From Perognathus longimembris pacificus (taxonomy: Eukaryota; Chordata; Mammalia; Rodentia; Heteromyidae), in NCBI RefSeq assembly GCF_023159225.1, contig NC_063171.1:1240001-1304000 (forward strand): DNA of 64,000 nucleotides, in the 5' to 3' direction. Numbering within the stretch: position 1 is the first letter of the stretch; the number at the start of each line of letters is the position of its first letter. Under the pieces are notes generated by a model. The model was not told the DNA's origin. It saw only the letters and a program-made list of their open reading frames with translations, and did no database searches. The position numbers and the translations under genes were made by a program. This document shows, piece by piece, positions 46,491-57,919 of the stretch.

Positions 46491-49035
46491 ACAAAAGTGA
46501 TAGAGCATCCAGAGGCAGTAAGCCACTGCTTGGATGGCAGAGATGGTGTCAGATCCTTAGAGTCACTCCTGTTTGGCCTTTCAAAAGTTAATCAAAGCCG
46601 GGAAGTCCTAGAAGAATAGTTTGTAAGCATGCCTTTCTAATGCCCATGTCTGTCTACTGGGCAGGAACTTGCCAGTCATCTGTGGTAGAGGGTAGTAAGG
46701 GTAAATTTGTGAAATGAGAGGATAGTTTAAAGATCCCAACCTTCTGCATGTGCTCAAAGCCCTAACTGGCAGTGAATTTTGAGCTGGTACACCTGTTCAA
46801 GAAAGCTTGTAGACCTGAGATTGTGTCCTTATTGAGATCTGTTAAAGGCCTGCAAAGGTAATGTAGGCATTTTTTAAGTCATCAGAGATCAGTTCCCGAG
46901 CCAGTCAGGAAAAAGCTTTTACAAACTAGAATGTTAAAAGGCTACACTGCTGTAGCCCAAAAAGAAGTCTGTATAGTTAAAAGTTAAATGTTGAATGTAA
47001 TTTCCAGTTTGGAGTAAAGCTTCTAATGAACATCTGATCCTGCAGTCCCTTGGTAAAGTAGACTAAGGTTATAGGTTCCTGGCTAGGTCAGGTCAACTCC
47101 CCTGAATCAGCCTGAAGAAGTTACAGAAGATGGATGATCTTCGCCCATCAGCCTCCCCCTTTAGGACCAAGGGACCAGAGTTGTTTTTGGGAAGATGAGG
47201 CAGGATAAACTAGAGGCATGGAAAACAGAGGTAATAGTATACAGAGACTGCACTTGTGAGAAATGGTTACAGGCCAAGTCTTCTATGTTGGCTTAAAAAA
47301 AAATCCTAGCCTTATTGGAAATATCTGATTTAAACTTATTTAAACTTATTGCCCTGGCAAAATGACCCAAGGGCCATTGATTGCCTAAAGCTGTCTTGAC
47401 ATTCAGTGATGTGCCAGCCTACAAAAGCTAGTGTGTTTAAGAAGGAATCAGGAAACTTAGGTTAAGCTTCTCTAACCAGTCTATGGAGAAAGTGCAGGTA
47501 ACCCAGCAAAAGGTATTACATTCTACTGGAACCACTGGGAGCCACTGCTGCCTGACACCACCATGGCCCCTGCCCATTCCATTTGAATGAGGATCAAGGA
47601 CAGTCTAACAGTCATCTGGAAGAATCTACATCTTCAGATGGGACTCTATCACATGCAGCTAGCTGATTTCTGCTGGAAAGTGCTTTGGATCTGCTAAAAC
47701 TAAAAATTTGGGGGGACATTCTTGAGTTGACTGGAGTTAACTAGCTCTATTAAGAAAATTGGATGTTGTAAGAAATTTTCAAGCAGACTGGCCTGCTTCT
47801 AAATTCAAAGCATGTATGACAGGCTGGAGGTCACTTCCAGGCAATGCCTGGGGTGGGAGGTGTGCCCAAGAGTATTCAAATGTATCCAGATGGATTAGGG
47901 TGTGACCTCAGAAGAGAGGGAGGTAACTGCCATCAGGTATGCCAGGTACCAACGTAACTGGAAAGAGATTTAAACTGCTGGGGGCATCTTCATGGAGCCC
48001 TCCTGGGGGTGGATCTTACAGATGCCACTGGCCAACCTTAGGCACTTAGAGGCACTGAAAACTGGAGAAATTCACTCTAAAATAGTAACTCATGATAGTT
48101 GGCTCTGGTCTGCCTTCTTAGTAGCAGCAGTCCCATTGGACTGACCCTTGCCCCATCTTTGTTTTCCCCAACATCCTGTGGGTGGAGTCACAATAAATTG
48201 CCTTGATGTAGCTGAGATAAACCAGATTCTACAAACCAGAGGAAAAGAAAATGTAGACAGTTTAAAACTCTAGCAGCAAAGAAGCCCAAGGAAATGTAAA
48301 GAGGAAAGTTAGTATAGAAAGTCTTGGAGAAAGGGATAGAGAAAACAAAATGGTTTCATCTGGATAAGAAAGTGATTTAAAACGTAAATTCTCACAGAAT
48401 GTTCCAGTAAGTCGCTGATGGCATGAGGAGGTAGAAGATGGTGTGAGTGGGGATATGTTAAATTTTATAAGACACCGATTATAAAACTGTATAAGGAAAG
48501 ACTTTAGAAAGAGAATTGGGAAAACAAAAATGTTTCCTTTAGATTAAAAGGTTTTGGCATGTTAAAAGTGAGAAAGACAATCCCTAGAAAGTTTGAGTAT
48601 GTAACAAGTGATATCAGTATGTCTTAAAATTAGAGCATATGAGTAAAGTTGGTATGAAATCAAATTGGCTATAATATAAATAGGGTCAGAATTGAGGCTT
48701 CAGTGTAAAACTATGTTTATCTGTACCTGCATCTGCAGGGCTAAGGGACTTGTGTGATGTCATCTACATGTTATTCCTAACTTGCAATTGCATTTGTTAT
48801 GAGCTTTTATCCCCCCCTCAGAGCCCTATAGCAACTCCACCAAGAGATCTGGCCCAAGCTAAAAGTCCTTTATGAGACTGGACCTCCTCCTGAGCCACAC
48901 CCACTACCAACTGAGTAAAGCACCACCGACAACTTATGGTATTGCGGGCACAATACCAACCTGTCCCTACCGATTCTCAGGCAGAATCAAACTAATAAGC
49001 AAGGAGAACCATGACTGGTTTTCGAGTTACCTATC

Positions 49036-49047
49036 AGAAGGGGGGAA
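49036..49047 (+). other. Polypurine tract of class I provirus
   Basis: AGAAGGGGGGAA directly before the 3' LTR start TGAAGAG; plus-strand primer site. Confidence 0.85.
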
Positions 49048-49462
49048 TGAAGAGTTAAAGTAAACCCCATTTTCAGGCAGCCCCCATTTTGTTGTCTGTT
49101 TAAACTTTGAGTAACACAGGCCACCAATTATCCTGGCTAGCAGGACAAGCTTATTAGGACCCAGCCGGTCAGGAAACTCCCTGCTTAACTCTAACCGCCC
49201 CAGAATGCCTCGAGCCCTGAGCCAATCAGATTTGTACCCATATCCTAATCTTTCTTGAACACCCGATTGCTGTAACTTGGTTTTTTGCCTTTATAAGCTC
49301 TGTGAAATCTCAGCTCGGGGCCTTCCTCCTAACCTCCACTGTGTTGGTGGGTAGGACGAGGCCCGATCTACAGCTCGCCTGAATAAAGCCTTGCTTTTAC
49401 ATTTCAGAACATCTGGTTCTCCGTGGTCTTCTTTGTGGCCTTCTCGCGACTTGGGCATAACA
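49048..49462 (+). repeat. 3' LTR of class I provirus
   Basis: 415 bp with CCAATCAGAT near 49225, TATA-like TTTATAAGC near 49291, AATAAAGCC near 49383 and the terminal ACA. More complete than the 5' LTR, which has lost the poly-A signal. Confidence 0.92.
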
Positions 49463-50034
49463 AGATCTGGCCAGCGCCATCACTGGCTGTTGAAGGGTGT
49501 CAGATTGACTCCATCTCAGATTAGTTAAAGAGAGCAGAAGCCTACTCCATCTTCACTAAGATCTTCCCCGCCCTATCCAGGGAAGTTCCCCTTCGCTGTC
49601 ATAAGATTGTGTAAACTGCTTGACCACCTGAGTTGTGGAACATTCAAGATTAAACCTGGGCCCTCCCATGAGTAGGTGTAACCACCTGCATCATGTGAGC
49701 CCCACCAAATTCGTGTGCCAAGTCTAACTAAAATGATAGGTTGGTTCAAGCAGTTGCTATGAGACAGACTGTAACTCCATTGGCCACCTGTGTGTGACAG
49801 GCTTCACCATGTGGTATTTGCCTTTATAACCCAGCCCCAAGTGTGGCCCGGGGCTCGCAGTCCCAGCTCCTGAGTCTGGGCTGTGACCCTGGCCAGTCAG
49901 TATACATTTTACTTCCCCAATAAATCTTTTTACTTGAGACTGTCTCTGAGTGATAGACTCTTGGAGGGATGGGGGATCCCCCCTCAGACCCCATTACATT
50001 GTGGTCCCCTCCTTTGGGGGGACCCCATTACAAT

Positions 50035-50870
50035 GAGTACATTTCTTTTTGGAAAAATGTCACCCTTCCTTCATTTTCCCAGTTTTTCACTCCTATCATT
50101 ACCTGCAAATTATATAGTTTATTTTCAACATAGTATTAGTGTTGCATTTGTTCATCCTTTATTCCTCTATTTCTGTGCTCCCAGTCGTAACCTCCTAAAG
50201 ACAGATAAATAAGAAAACAAGACAAAAAAGGAAACAACAATAACAACAAAGAAAAACCTCTGGTTTCAATTTCTTGGAGTTCATTTCAATACATATTATT
50301 TTATATGATCAGAAACACACAGGTATCGTGTCTCTGTGATCCTCCTCTAAGAGTAACCTATTTTGGCCTTACTATGTGTGAGTATCTAGAGTGGTATGTA
50401 ATTTATCATGTCCTGAGTTACTTTAGATCTAGCTTCCACATATGAGAGAAAACATGAAAACTGGCGATTTCTTATATGACCTATTACACCTCCTAATCCT
50501 GTTGTCCAGTACACTTGGAAGTATTTTCTCTGTAAAAACTCAATCACACATGCCAGAAGTTCTCAAGATATAAGCTCTCAAGATTAAGGAAGCAAATACC
50601 ACTTAGTGGTATTTAGCCAGTCTATATTTTCACAAAATTTGTGATAAAAGAATACCGTCTTTATGTTTATGGCAACCTATGCAACCAGGCAACAGTTATA
50701 AACCTCAATGTATAGCAATAATCATTAACAAATATGAACGTTTAAGGTTTTTGTAGACATATTTAAAGTGATGTTGGTTAGCTCAGACTTACTGTTGGAT
50801 TTCACAATGGGAAATTGCCTTGAAGTCGATGTTGTCTAAAATGGTAACAATTTCATAAGGTTTTACCAGC
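50035..50870. other. Unique intergenic sequence
   Basis: No gene or repeat recognised beyond a short (AAC)-like patch near 50238-50250. Confidence 0.5.
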
Positions 50871-50875
50871 AGGAC

Positions 50876-51180
50876 TGGAGCTGGCTACCATTGGCTCATG
50901 CCTATAATCCTCACTACTCCAGAGGCTGAGAGTAGGATAGAGATTTGGGGCCATTCTGAGAAGAAAAGTTTATGGGACCCTATCTCAAGAACAACTACCA
51001 AAGGGTTCACACCTGTAATCCTAGCTACTCAAGAGGCTGAGAGCTGAGGATAGCCATTTGAAGCTATCCCAGTCAGGAAAGCTTTGTGAGACTTATCTCC
51101 ATTTAACCATCAAAAATCCAAAAGTTGAGTTGTGGTTCAAGTGGTAGAGAGCCCTGGCCTTGAGTTGAAGTCCTAGTAGT
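50876..51180 (+). mobile_element. B1 remnant plus B1-dID-like SINE
   Basis: A first B1-like head lies at 50892 (CATTGGCTCATGCCTATAAT). A second head lies at 51007 (GGTTCACACCTGTAATCCTA), with an ID-like half (GGTTCAAGTGGTAGAGAGCC near 51134). Confidence 0.78.
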
Positions 51181-51226
51181 AGCAGATGTACACACAGACA
51201 GACACACCCACACAGACAGACAGACA

Positions 51227-51261
<35 letters not shown>
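51181..51261. repeat. (CAGA)n/(CA)n compound microsatellite
   Basis: CACAGACAGACACAC segments followed by about 17 CA units, at the SINE 3' end. Confidence 0.9.
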
Positions 51262-51263
<2 letters not shown>

Positions 51264-51264
51264 C

Positions 51265-52485
51265 TGGATGAGAGGTATGGCTCTAGGCTAGCAAGACACA
51301 AGGCCCTGAGTTTTTAAGTCTTAAGATCATCAAAAATAAAAGTCAGGACTAAGTTCAGACACACTAACTGGAATGCCAAGAAGTAGGTCTGTATCCTTGT
51401 GTAAAATTCTGTGATCTTCTGAGCCTCCGTAGGAAACAGCAAAGGTAAGCATGGATTACTTAAAGCATAAGATGTGGGATTACATGTCAAGCCTGAAAAC
51501 ACTGACTAGCTTAGAGTACAGGCTCAATAGGCCCGTGTTACCATCCACAACAGCATCATTACCCTCGAAGGGTTAAGTGGAGGCTTGACTGGCATTGAAG
51601 AGCTAGTAATGGCAGAGTGGCTTGAATCAAGACTTCCTGAATTCTCTGCGAGTGCAAGTCCACAAAACCACAGCTGCCACAGAGGTTGCATCCGGATTTT
51701 CAGATCGCATTCTGAAGAGACGGACAAACGTCCTGTGGTTTACCCAGCAGCTTGTGCTTACTTCAGCTCAACTTTATATCTCAACTGTGAGTGAGGAGAG
51801 ATGAAGTTATATTTCCATGGGGTGTTTAAGCTGGTTGGAGAAATTCCTCTCGTGTTGCTCTATTAGTTAAAATTTGACATAGTTAAACAGACTCTGAGAA
51901 ATTTTAGACCTGAGAACATTTGCCCGCAGAAGAAGGTGGGCCCAGGCTGTGGCTCTTAAATCGAATTCCTTAGTCAGGTGTCAAACAGATCTGAACACAA
52001 GAGCACACAAGCAAGTTTTGTTTAGCGTACCTCCAAAAGCCAGCCAAGTGGCAAATGTGCACATCTGTGCTAGACTGGGGCTGTCCTGTTTTTTCAGTCT
52101 AATCTGTCATGATAACCATTTCCCCATTCTCTTAAACAAATACGGACTTCCTTGTTTAAACAATCTATCAGTTCCAACAGAACACACAGCCTTTAATCAC
52201 TCTGTGCTAAGCACAGTGGTAAGTTACAAGCCTGAGAAAAGACTCAAAAAATCTTCAACATTGACTGGCTAATTTTTCTACTCTACACATCCTAGGAAAC
52301 GGAAGAGGGAAACCTGTCCAGATAAGAGGAATATAACACTGCAGGAAAAACTCCAGTGAGATTTTAAATTATAATTGAATTTGAAACACAGTGCTGAACC
52401 TAACTCAAAAAACAAAACAACAATAACAACAAAACCTGAGCAGGTTTTAATTTATTCTCTGCAAAATATTTCAGGCTTTAGCAAT
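51265..52485. other. Unique intergenic sequence
   Basis: No recognisable gene; short ORFs overlap on both strands near 51524-51804 without known motifs. Confidence 0.5.
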
Positions 52486-52501
52486 CTAGGTTTCCTTTTT
52501 G

Positions 52502-52708
52502 TTTGGTTTTGTTTTTGTTGCCAGTCCTGGGGCTTGAACTCAGAGCCTGAGCACTGTCCCTGGTTTCTTTTTGCTCAAGACTAGCACTCTGCCACTTGAG
52601 CCACAGCGTCACTTCCGGCTTTTTCTATATATGTGGTGCTGAAGAATTGAACCCAGGGCTTCATGTGTACAAGGCAAGCACTTTGCCACTAGGCCATATT
52701 CCTAGCCC
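52502..52708 (-). mobile_element. ID-like tailed SINE, minus strand
   Basis: GCCAGTCCTGGGGCTTGAAC near 52520 through CCATATTCCTAGCCC near 52708. 16-bp TSD CTAGGTTTCCTTTTTG at 52486-52501 and 52709-52724. Confidence 0.93.
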
Positions 52709-53109
52709 CTAGGTTTCCTTTTTGAAGTTGTTCTGAACAGATGACAGAGAAGGCAGTTGTAGGAACTGTTTCTACCAGGAAAGAGTGTTTTCCCCTGATT
52801 AACTCCTTCCTGAAAGCTCTTTAGTTTAGAGCTTGGTCATGGCACACTGCATGTCTTTCTCATTGATGAAGTATTCTGGGTCATTTTCTAATATTTGAGA
52901 ATAGAAATATGAAGAAGGGCAGGGCAGGGGGACATTCATGGTGCCATGAGCAGGAATATTGACCATGCTGAAATTAGAGCTGTTCACCTTCAGTCTTGCT
53001 GCTCTTGATTTTACTTGCATAACATTCAAACTCACTTGGAAGCAGGAAGATAAAACTTATATAAAAGCTGATATGTCTTCTACTTAGAGAAAAATAATGA
53101 TGATTAAAT

Positions 53110-53335
53110 CTTTCAGAGTTGAGCCTGATTTAAATACAGGCTTGGAGACCTACCTAACCAGTTACAGGGGGTGGGGGTGGGATTACATTTCTGGTTCTAT
53201 GACTTTATCATGTGACTTTAGACAAGTCCACAAACTTCTCTGAGCCTTGGTTTCTTTGTCTGTAAAATGGGATAAAAATTCCTAAGAAGTCTTTGTAAAG
53301 ATTAAATGAGATGTTTATTTGGGACTGGTCAGTGC
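53110..53335 (+). mobile_element. MIR (ancient mammalian SINE)
   Basis: ATGTGACTTTAGACAAGTCC, CTCTGAGCCTTGGTTTCTTT and CTGTAAAATGGGATA followed by AGATTAAATGAGATG give the MIR core order. It is interrupted by a G-rich patch near 53165-53178. MIR predates placental radiation, so it marks ancestral DNA. Confidence 0.85.
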
Positions 53336-53424
53336 TTATAAAATTAGCATTAATTTGCCAGGTGTATATCCTACTGACATCTATCATAATTGGGTCTGAC
53401 TTGTAAAGTTTAGGATAATAGCAT

Positions 53425-53443
53425 TTATATATATATATATATA
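53425..53443. repeat. Short (TA)n repeat
   Basis: About nine TA units. Confidence 0.8.
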
Positions 53444-53639
53444 AAACATAACTTTGAAATATTAAAACTTCCATAACATATGCTACAAGATATGGAAACA
53501 AGAGGTTCTTATTATGTACTATACTTAATTTTATTATTTAGCTTTTTTTTATATTTAATCCTTTTTTATCTGCCTAAATTTTCTGTACCTTGCATCTTGT
53601 ATAAATGATTATTTGACCAGTGGAAGAGAAGGGGAATAA

Positions 53640-53888
53640 CAAAAACAGCAGGCTAAAGGAAGAACTAATGTAACAAATTATACTCACTTAACAACAGGTT
53701 AGATGTCAACGCTACAACTTTTTTTTTGGGGGGGCGGGGGAGGGCATAGGGAGGGTAAGTGGGATAAAATGAAGGATGGAGTAACATTGTCTAAAAACTA
53801 ATATAATCATTACCTTACTTATGTAACTGTAACTCCCCTGCTCCTCACCTTTTTAATAAAGACAAAATTTTAATTTTTAAAAAAAAAC
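53640..53888 (+). mobile_element. Older L1 3' end
   Basis: A G-rich purine tract (53728-53762), then TATGTAACTGTAACTCCCCT near 53820 and TTTAATAAAGACAAAA with an A tail (53878-53887). Same layout as the 3' ends of the long L1s but diverged. Confidence 0.75.
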
Positions 53889-53934
53889 TTCCAGAAATGT
53901 ATCTGTCACATGTAAAATTCCTTATGGAAATGGT

Positions 53935-54128
53935 AGCTGAAGCAAGATAGTAATTCCAGCTACACAGAGGGCTGAGATTTGAGAATTATGGCTTCAAGCT
54001 AGCCTGGGAAGACAAATCCAAGATAGTTTTTTCTCTAACCAACAAAATGCCAGACCAGAGGCATAGCTCAAAGCAATAGAATACCAGCTGACCCAGAGCC
54101 TGAGGTCCTGAGTTCAACCCTCAGTAAC
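53935..54128 (+). mobile_element. B1-dID-like SINE remnant
   Basis: GTAATTCCAGCTACACAGAG, GCTTCAAGCTAGCCTGGGAA and GAGGTCCTGAGTTCAACCCT in B1-dID order; diverged. Confidence 0.72.
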
Positions 54129-54129
54129 A

Positions 54130-54130
54130 G

Positions 54131-54179
<49 letters not shown>

Positions 54180-54180
54180 A
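54130..54180. repeat. (CG)/(CA)n microsatellite
   Basis: Short GCGCGC then about 20 CA units with one interruption, at the SINE tail. Confidence 0.9.
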
Positions 54181-54682
54181 CTTTACCCAGGTTTCATTGT
54201 CATCCCATCTCAACCAGCTGGGTCACAGTTGCGTGAGCTCAAGTATTAGATTGTGTTTTCAGGGCTGAGGGGCAGTAGTAGAATGGATCTGGCTAGTGAG
54301 TCAGATCTTCCCCTTGAATGACAAAGCCAAGTTAGGGAGAGAAATGATACCATAATGATAAAATTCTGGAGCTGAAAACAGCAGAGTGCTGAGGGAACAA
54401 GGGAACCAGGATAACAGAGTGAAACGCAAGGACTGGGAGGCCATGAGATTTCTAACCATGCTCTATTTCAGGAGGAATGCCTACATTGCATGTCCCAGTT
54501 GGAGCAATCTGGTATATAGCTTTTTGTAACCTGAGTCTAACAGTATCATTTTTATCTTTGATAATTCAGAAAACACTCAAAGATCTCAAAAAACTTGGAG
54601 GTCAATTATTCACACAAGTTTCCATATGAACCTAAGCATGTTTCATTATTTCTTATTGAAATATCCTCTTAAAACTGTCTAG

Positions 54683-54893
54683 GGCTGGGGATATGGCCTA
54701 GTGGCAAGAGTGCTTGCCTCCTATGCACAAAGCCCTAGGTTCAATTCCCCAGCACCACATATATACAAAATGGCCAGAAGGGGCGCTGTGGCTCAAGTGA
54801 CAGAGTGCTAGCCTTGAGCAAAAAGAAGCCAGGGAAAGTACTCAGGTTCTGAGTTCAAGCCCTAGGACTGGCAAAACAAACAAACAAACAAAC
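54683..54893 (+). mobile_element. ID-like tailed SINE
   Basis: GGCTGGGGATATGGCCTAGT start, box B-like GGTTCAATTCC, second half, (CAAA)n tail. 10-bp TSD AACTGTCTAG at 54673-54682 and 54894-54903. Confidence 0.93.
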
Positions 54894-54903
54894 AACTGTC
54901 TAG

Positions 54904-56100
54904 ACTCTGACAACTGCTACCAAAGGATAGGTAGATACTACTCAGGGTCTCTTGGGTTCAATCTATATGATTAAACATTTATTAACAAATTATTATGTAT
55001 AACACATTGCTAAATATTATGAACAATTGAAAAATTAAAAATAAATAAGTAAATGAGTTTTCCTGCTCTATCCACCAGTAAGGGGATGGTGGGAAGAAAA
55101 GGAGAGAAATATTCCCTCTTGGTGGGCAGGGACTAGTGGAAGGTGGTTGGACTGGCAGGGAGGAAAAGGGAAGTTGAATATTATTGAACTAGATTACTTT
55201 TAACTATGAAAACAAAACAGGACCTCCCTGGTGGGGATGTTATTTTTGAAGGGGAGAGAGACAGAATGTCATAGAGGATGTAGGATTCATGGGAATACAC
55301 TGTAAATGTGGAAATGTAAAAATGAACACTGCCCCTTCCCCATATAGGTAATATAAGCTAATAAAAGAGTAAGTATCGAGAGTTTTCCTGCCCTAGAATA
55401 AATTAAAACATCAAAGAATTTGGAAAGTCTTGTGAGGGTAGAGTCATATAATAAATAATACATGCTATAGGGAGAAGCAGGACTGTTATTGTGAGTCAGA
55501 GGAGGAAAAAGTTACTGGTATGTGGGAGGAAAAGCTTGACAAGAATCAGGGAAGACTGAGAGCCACGACTCTAAGCACCTGGGAATACAAGTGTAATTTC
55601 CATAGGAAAGGGAAAGCTATGACAAGGACCAAGAAAGAGCCTGAGTGAGGACAGTGGGCCCACAGCAGGAACAACAAGCCCCACCGACTGGCTGAGGTGG
55701 AGAAAACTTGTGGTGAAAAGTAACAGTGAAAGAAAGCTGGTAGCCAAGGAAGGAAGCACTTGAAATATTAGAATAAAGACTTCAGAGTTTATTTCATTGG
55801 TAATGGCCTCAAGTGGAGGCTTTTGAGAAGGAAATGATATAATCAGTCGAGTTGGAGTCAACCCACACTTGGGTTGCTTTTTTACAAAAACATGACTTTG
55901 TCAGAGTGTCCTTATGAATAAAATAACAGACATATGAATAAGCAATAGAAACTCAGTAAAAACTAAGAAAGTAAATAGTGTAATATCCAGGTATAATGTG
56001 TTATCTATTTTTGTTTTGTCAGAGAAAGATGTGAATTTTCTCTACTAATAATAATCAATTGATGTTCTTTCCTGAAACCAATATTCTCTTCTTTAAAGAG
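54904..56100. other. Unique intergenic sequence
   Basis: No gene or repeat family recognised. Confidence 0.5.
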
Positions 56101-56105
56101 CATGG

Positions 56106-56320
56106 AGAGGTGCTGACGGCCCATGCCTGCACTCAGCAAACAGGAGGCTGAGATCTGAGCATCGAAGTCCAAAGCCAGCCCAGTTGGAAAAGCCTAAGCC
56201 TCTTATCTCCAACTAACCAGCAGAAAGCCAGAAGTGGAGGTGTGGGTCAAGGGGGAGAACATCAACCTTGAGCAAAAAAGGGAAGTGAGAAAGTGAGGCC
56301 CTAAATTCAAGCCCCATTAC
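56106..56320 (+). mobile_element. B1-dID-like SINE
   Basis: GAGGTGCTGACGGCCCATGC, GGAGGCTGAGATCTGAGCAT, CCTCTTATCTCCAACTAACC and AGCCAGAAGTGGAGGTGTGG follow the B1-dID order; ends in the dinucleotide repeat. Confidence 0.82.
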
Positions 56321-56330
56321 TGCGCGCGCG

Positions 56331-56394
<64 letters not shown>
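56321..56394. repeat. (CG)n-(CA)n microsatellite
   Basis: About nine CG units then about 27 CA units. CG-CA transitions of this kind arise by deamination of CpG or slippage. Confidence 0.95.
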
Positions 56395-56945
56395 AGACCT
56401 CCACAAATGAAGAGCGTGGCATAGGGTAGTACCGTTCACTCGGTTCTTTCCTTAAACTGCAGTGCTGAGTAGATTTAAAGAACCTGATCTGGCCTGCGCG
56501 GAATGGGCAGTTCACATCCATCATCCCTGTCATGTAAATTAGTGCCGCTCTAATGGTGAGGAAATATGTATTAAGAGATATGAAATGTTCATATCCTTGA
56601 CCCTGAAGTGTGCTACTTAGTTCTGGATGTCTAGCCTCAGGGCACTTTAAAAATTAGGAGAGAGTGAATTCATATAATTCAAATATTCAAATTTTGGAAT
56701 AAATCATGTGCCCTCTATTTCATGAACTCCCATCTAACTGTTTCTAACTAAAACCTATGAAGACTGGGTAGGAAATACAGCAAAGTGGTTTTCTATGTTA
56801 GACCTAGAAAACTACCCCAAACTATATTAAATATAAATTATATAAAGGATGACAACAGATTTAAAAATCATAATATCAATTATATTGGGATAATTTTATT
56901 GAGGAATGGGGCTTACTTCTATTTTATATTCCAAAATGCTATCAT

Positions 56946-57011
56946 GTACTCTGCCTGACTTATGTAACTGTAACCTCTCTGTTTTTAGCATTTTCAAATA
57001 AAATAATGGTA
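56946..57011 (+). mobile_element. 66-bp ultra-short L1 3' end with TSD
   Basis: ACTTATGTAACTGTAACCTC near 56959 and CAAATAAAATAATGG match the L1 3' terminus. 13-bp TSD AAAATGCTATCAT at 56933-56945 and 57012-57024. Confidence 0.85.
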
Positions 57012-57439
57012 AAAATGCTATCATTATGTTATTATACTCTAAGAAGAAAGAAAAGCAAAATTAAAATTAGATCTTGAAAAAAAAAAGCTGGTGAGACTTT
57101 GAGACACATAGGAAGGAGGAACTAAATGGCACTGAGAGGTTTCTTCCCTTTCTGACCCCACGAGAGCTTAGAGTGCTTTGGAGGGTCTCTGAAGACATGA
57201 AGCTGCCAAGCCACACCACACAGAAGGAAAATGGCTCTTTGGTTCTATATGATGGTGTAGTCAGAAGAGAATATTGGAAGAAGGGTCTGAACATACAGGC
57301 CACTGTGTTTTTCTGGTACCAAATTCCATCTTCCCACTCTATTTTTCAGTGGTTATATAGAGTATGACAGCCTCCTTTTTCTTTCTTTGGAACTGAGAAA
57401 CAGGAAATCAGTAATGGGCTACTACAAATAAAATCAGAT

Positions 57440-57830
57440 ACCAAGACAGGTGCTGATGGCTACTCAGGAGGCCGAGATCCGAGGATCACAATTTTAAACC
57501 AGCTTGTTCAGAAAAGTCTTTGAGGCTCTTATCACCAATTAACCACCAAAAACGTGGATGTGGAGGTATGGCTAAAGTGGTAGAGCACCAGCAGTGAGCA
57601 AAAAAAGCTATTCAAGGAGCTGGGAATGCAGCTTAGTGGTAGAGTGCTTGCCTAGCATGCATGAAGCCCTCAGTTCGATTCCTTGGTACCACATACAAAG
57701 AAAAAAAGCCAGAAATGGTACTGTGGCTCAAGTGGTTGAGTGCTACCCTTGAGCAATGAAGCTCAGGGACAGTGCTCAGGCCCAGAGTTCAAACACCAGG
57801 ATTGGCAAAAAAAAAAAAAAAAAAAAAGCT
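57440..57830 (+). mobile_element. B1-dID-like SINE followed by an older ID-like tailed SINE
   Basis: First element 57442-57612: AGGCCGAGATCCGAGGATCA and a shortened ID half. The second, from about 57618 (GAGCTGGGAATGCAGCTTAG) to 57829, has box B GTTCGATTCC near 57674 and an A21 tail. It differs from the young copies in the head, so it looks like an older subfamily. Confidence 0.82.
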
Positions 57831-57879
57831 AAGTGAAGGTGCCCAGGTCCTGAATTCCAGTCCCAGTATTGGCACGTGA

Positions 57880-57918
57880 GTGCGCGCACACGCGTACACA
57901 CACACACACACACACACA
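57880..57918. repeat. (CG)/(CA)n microsatellite
   Basis: GTGCGCGCACACGCGTACAC then about nine CA units. Confidence 0.85.
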
Positions 57919-57919
57919 A

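Larger units (their letters stand above)
44209..49035 (+). other. Non-coding body of class I provirus
   Basis: Apart from SINEs it holds no recognisable retroviral domain. It has AT-rich stretches and a TG-rich patch near 44680-44705. Short segments match the centre of the class II provirus in the same order. The last ~200 bases before the polypurine tract could be a decayed env end, but I cannot support that. Confidence 0.6.
42743..49462 (+). mobile_element. Class I (gammaretrovirus-like) provirus, mostly non-coding
   Basis: Starts TGAAGAG, ends ATAACA, with a 4-bp TSD AGAT (42739-42742 and 49463-49466), the size typical of gammaretroviruses. Layout: 5' LTR 42743-43156, tRNA-Pro-type primer site 43159-43176, leader with splice donor, gag start (43663), about 5 kb with no recognisable pro, pol or env, polypurine tract and 3' LTR. 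It contains a SINE at 44866-45072. The lack of coding domains resembles VL30-like non-autonomous elements, which need proteins supplied in trans. That comparison is inference. Confidence 0.9.
42724..50032 (+). mobile_element. Solo LTR (family A) split by a class I provirus
   Basis: The first 19 bases (42724-42742, TGTAATATGGAGGTCAGAT) and the rest (49467 onward, after the duplicated AGAT at 49463-49466) together match the LTR at 41254-41883. TATA-like TTTATAACC lies near 49823 and AATAAATC near 49919. The right end is ambiguous: the CCCCATTACA end occurs at 49998 and again at 50032, enclosing an inverted repeat. No clean TSD was found for the outer LTR. Confidence 0.85.
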
